Assembly (NCBI RefSeq): GCF_020829685.1
Contig: NZ_JAIVFR010000572.1
Span: 1-5,001, forward strand
DNA length: 5,001 bases
Source: Nostoc sp. CHAB 5715
GTDB lineage: Bacteria; Cyanobacteriota; Cyanobacteriia; Cyanobacteriales; Nostocaceae
Direction of reading: 5' to 3'
This document shows positions 4,935 to 5,001 of this stretch, one piece after another. Below the pieces are notes generated by a model. That model saw only the letters and a program-made list of their open reading frames with translations. It did not search any database and was not told the origin of the DNA. The translations under genes were made by a program, and so were the position numbers. Positions within the stretch are counted from its first letter, which is position 1; each line of letters starts with the position of its first letter.

Positions 4935-5001
4935 CCAATGCCCAATGCCCAATACTTCGACTTCGCTCAGTACAAGTGCCCAATGACTAATGACCAATGA
5001 C
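4935..5001 (+). repeat. CCAATGN heptamer array interrupted by a 24-bp insert
   Basis: CCAATGC at 4935 and 4942, then CCAAT (4949-4953), the insert, GC (4978-4979), then CCAATGA (4980), CTAATGA (4987) and CCAATGA (4994). GTCATTG at 4920-4926 is inverted relative to CAATGAC at 4981-4987 and 4995-5001, so the region can fold back on itself. The array runs to the window edge and may continue. No terminator was recognised after the 74-residue gene other than this possible fold. Confidence 0.8.
4954..4977 (+). mobile_element. 24-bp palindrome-like insert, small dispersed repeat (SDR) candidate
   Basis: ACTT (4954-4957) pairs with AAGT (4974-4977) and ACT (4960-4962) with AGT (4969-4971), leaving a two-base internal mismatch and a six-base loop TCGCTC. 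It splits a heptamer: joining 4953 to 4978 restores CCAATGC in exact register, with no target duplication. SDR elements of 21-27 bases described in Nostoc punctiforme (Elhai and colleagues, 2008) are often embedded in heptamer arrays. Which SDR family this is cannot be decided from here. Confidence 0.65.

Overview
The window looks like chromosomal DNA from a filamentous, heterocyst-type cyanobacterium (Nostoc/Anabaena/Calothrix group). It carries four copies of the cyanobacterial HIP1 octamer GCGATCGC (starting at 55, 1319, 3837 and 4035), tandem heptamer repeats typical of these genomes (AATAGGG, CCCCACT, CCAATGC), and proteins of cyanobacterial character. The assignment rests on recognition from sequence, not on a database search.

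Layout. Minus strand, 1401 down to 1: the 5' 467 codons of a large regulator-like protein. It has a cyclic-nucleotide-binding-type domain, an AAA+ domain resembling sigma-54 activators, and the start of a Trp-rich membrane domain; it runs off the left edge. The AAA+ motifs are visibly degenerate. Minus strand, 2888 down to 1484: an AT-rich stretch without HIP1 sites. It carries an Rpn/DUF2887-type PD-(D/E)XK nuclease whose family-like sequence stops near codon 195, then, in the -1 frame, a headless C-terminal domain resembling polymorphic-toxin tips (SGHYKPS motif), then five bases later an all-helical 147-residue protein that fits a cognate immunity protein. I read this as the scar of a recombination that joined a truncated nuclease gene to the tail of a large toxin gene.

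Bases 2889-3293 hold no gene. They contain small palindromes, a short heptamer repeat and a long imperfect hairpin directly before the next gene. Plus strand, 3294-4916: a TPR protein of about 338 residues, then two small two-helix membrane proteins (88 and 74 residues) with good ribosome binding sites. The TPR gene is separated from the membrane pair by a G-rich/C-rich heptamer block that can fold as RNA and has strong G-quadruplex potential on the minus strand. The right end is a CCAATGN heptamer array cut by a 24-bp palindrome-like insert, matching the known habit of small dispersed repeats in Nostoc-type genomes.

How the genes may work together: the toxin tip and its neighbour form a toxin-immunity remnant in which the protective gene is the more likely to be functional. 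The TPR protein and two membrane peptides may form a membrane-associated complex of unknown function. No link between these two groups and the regulator can be shown from the sequence.
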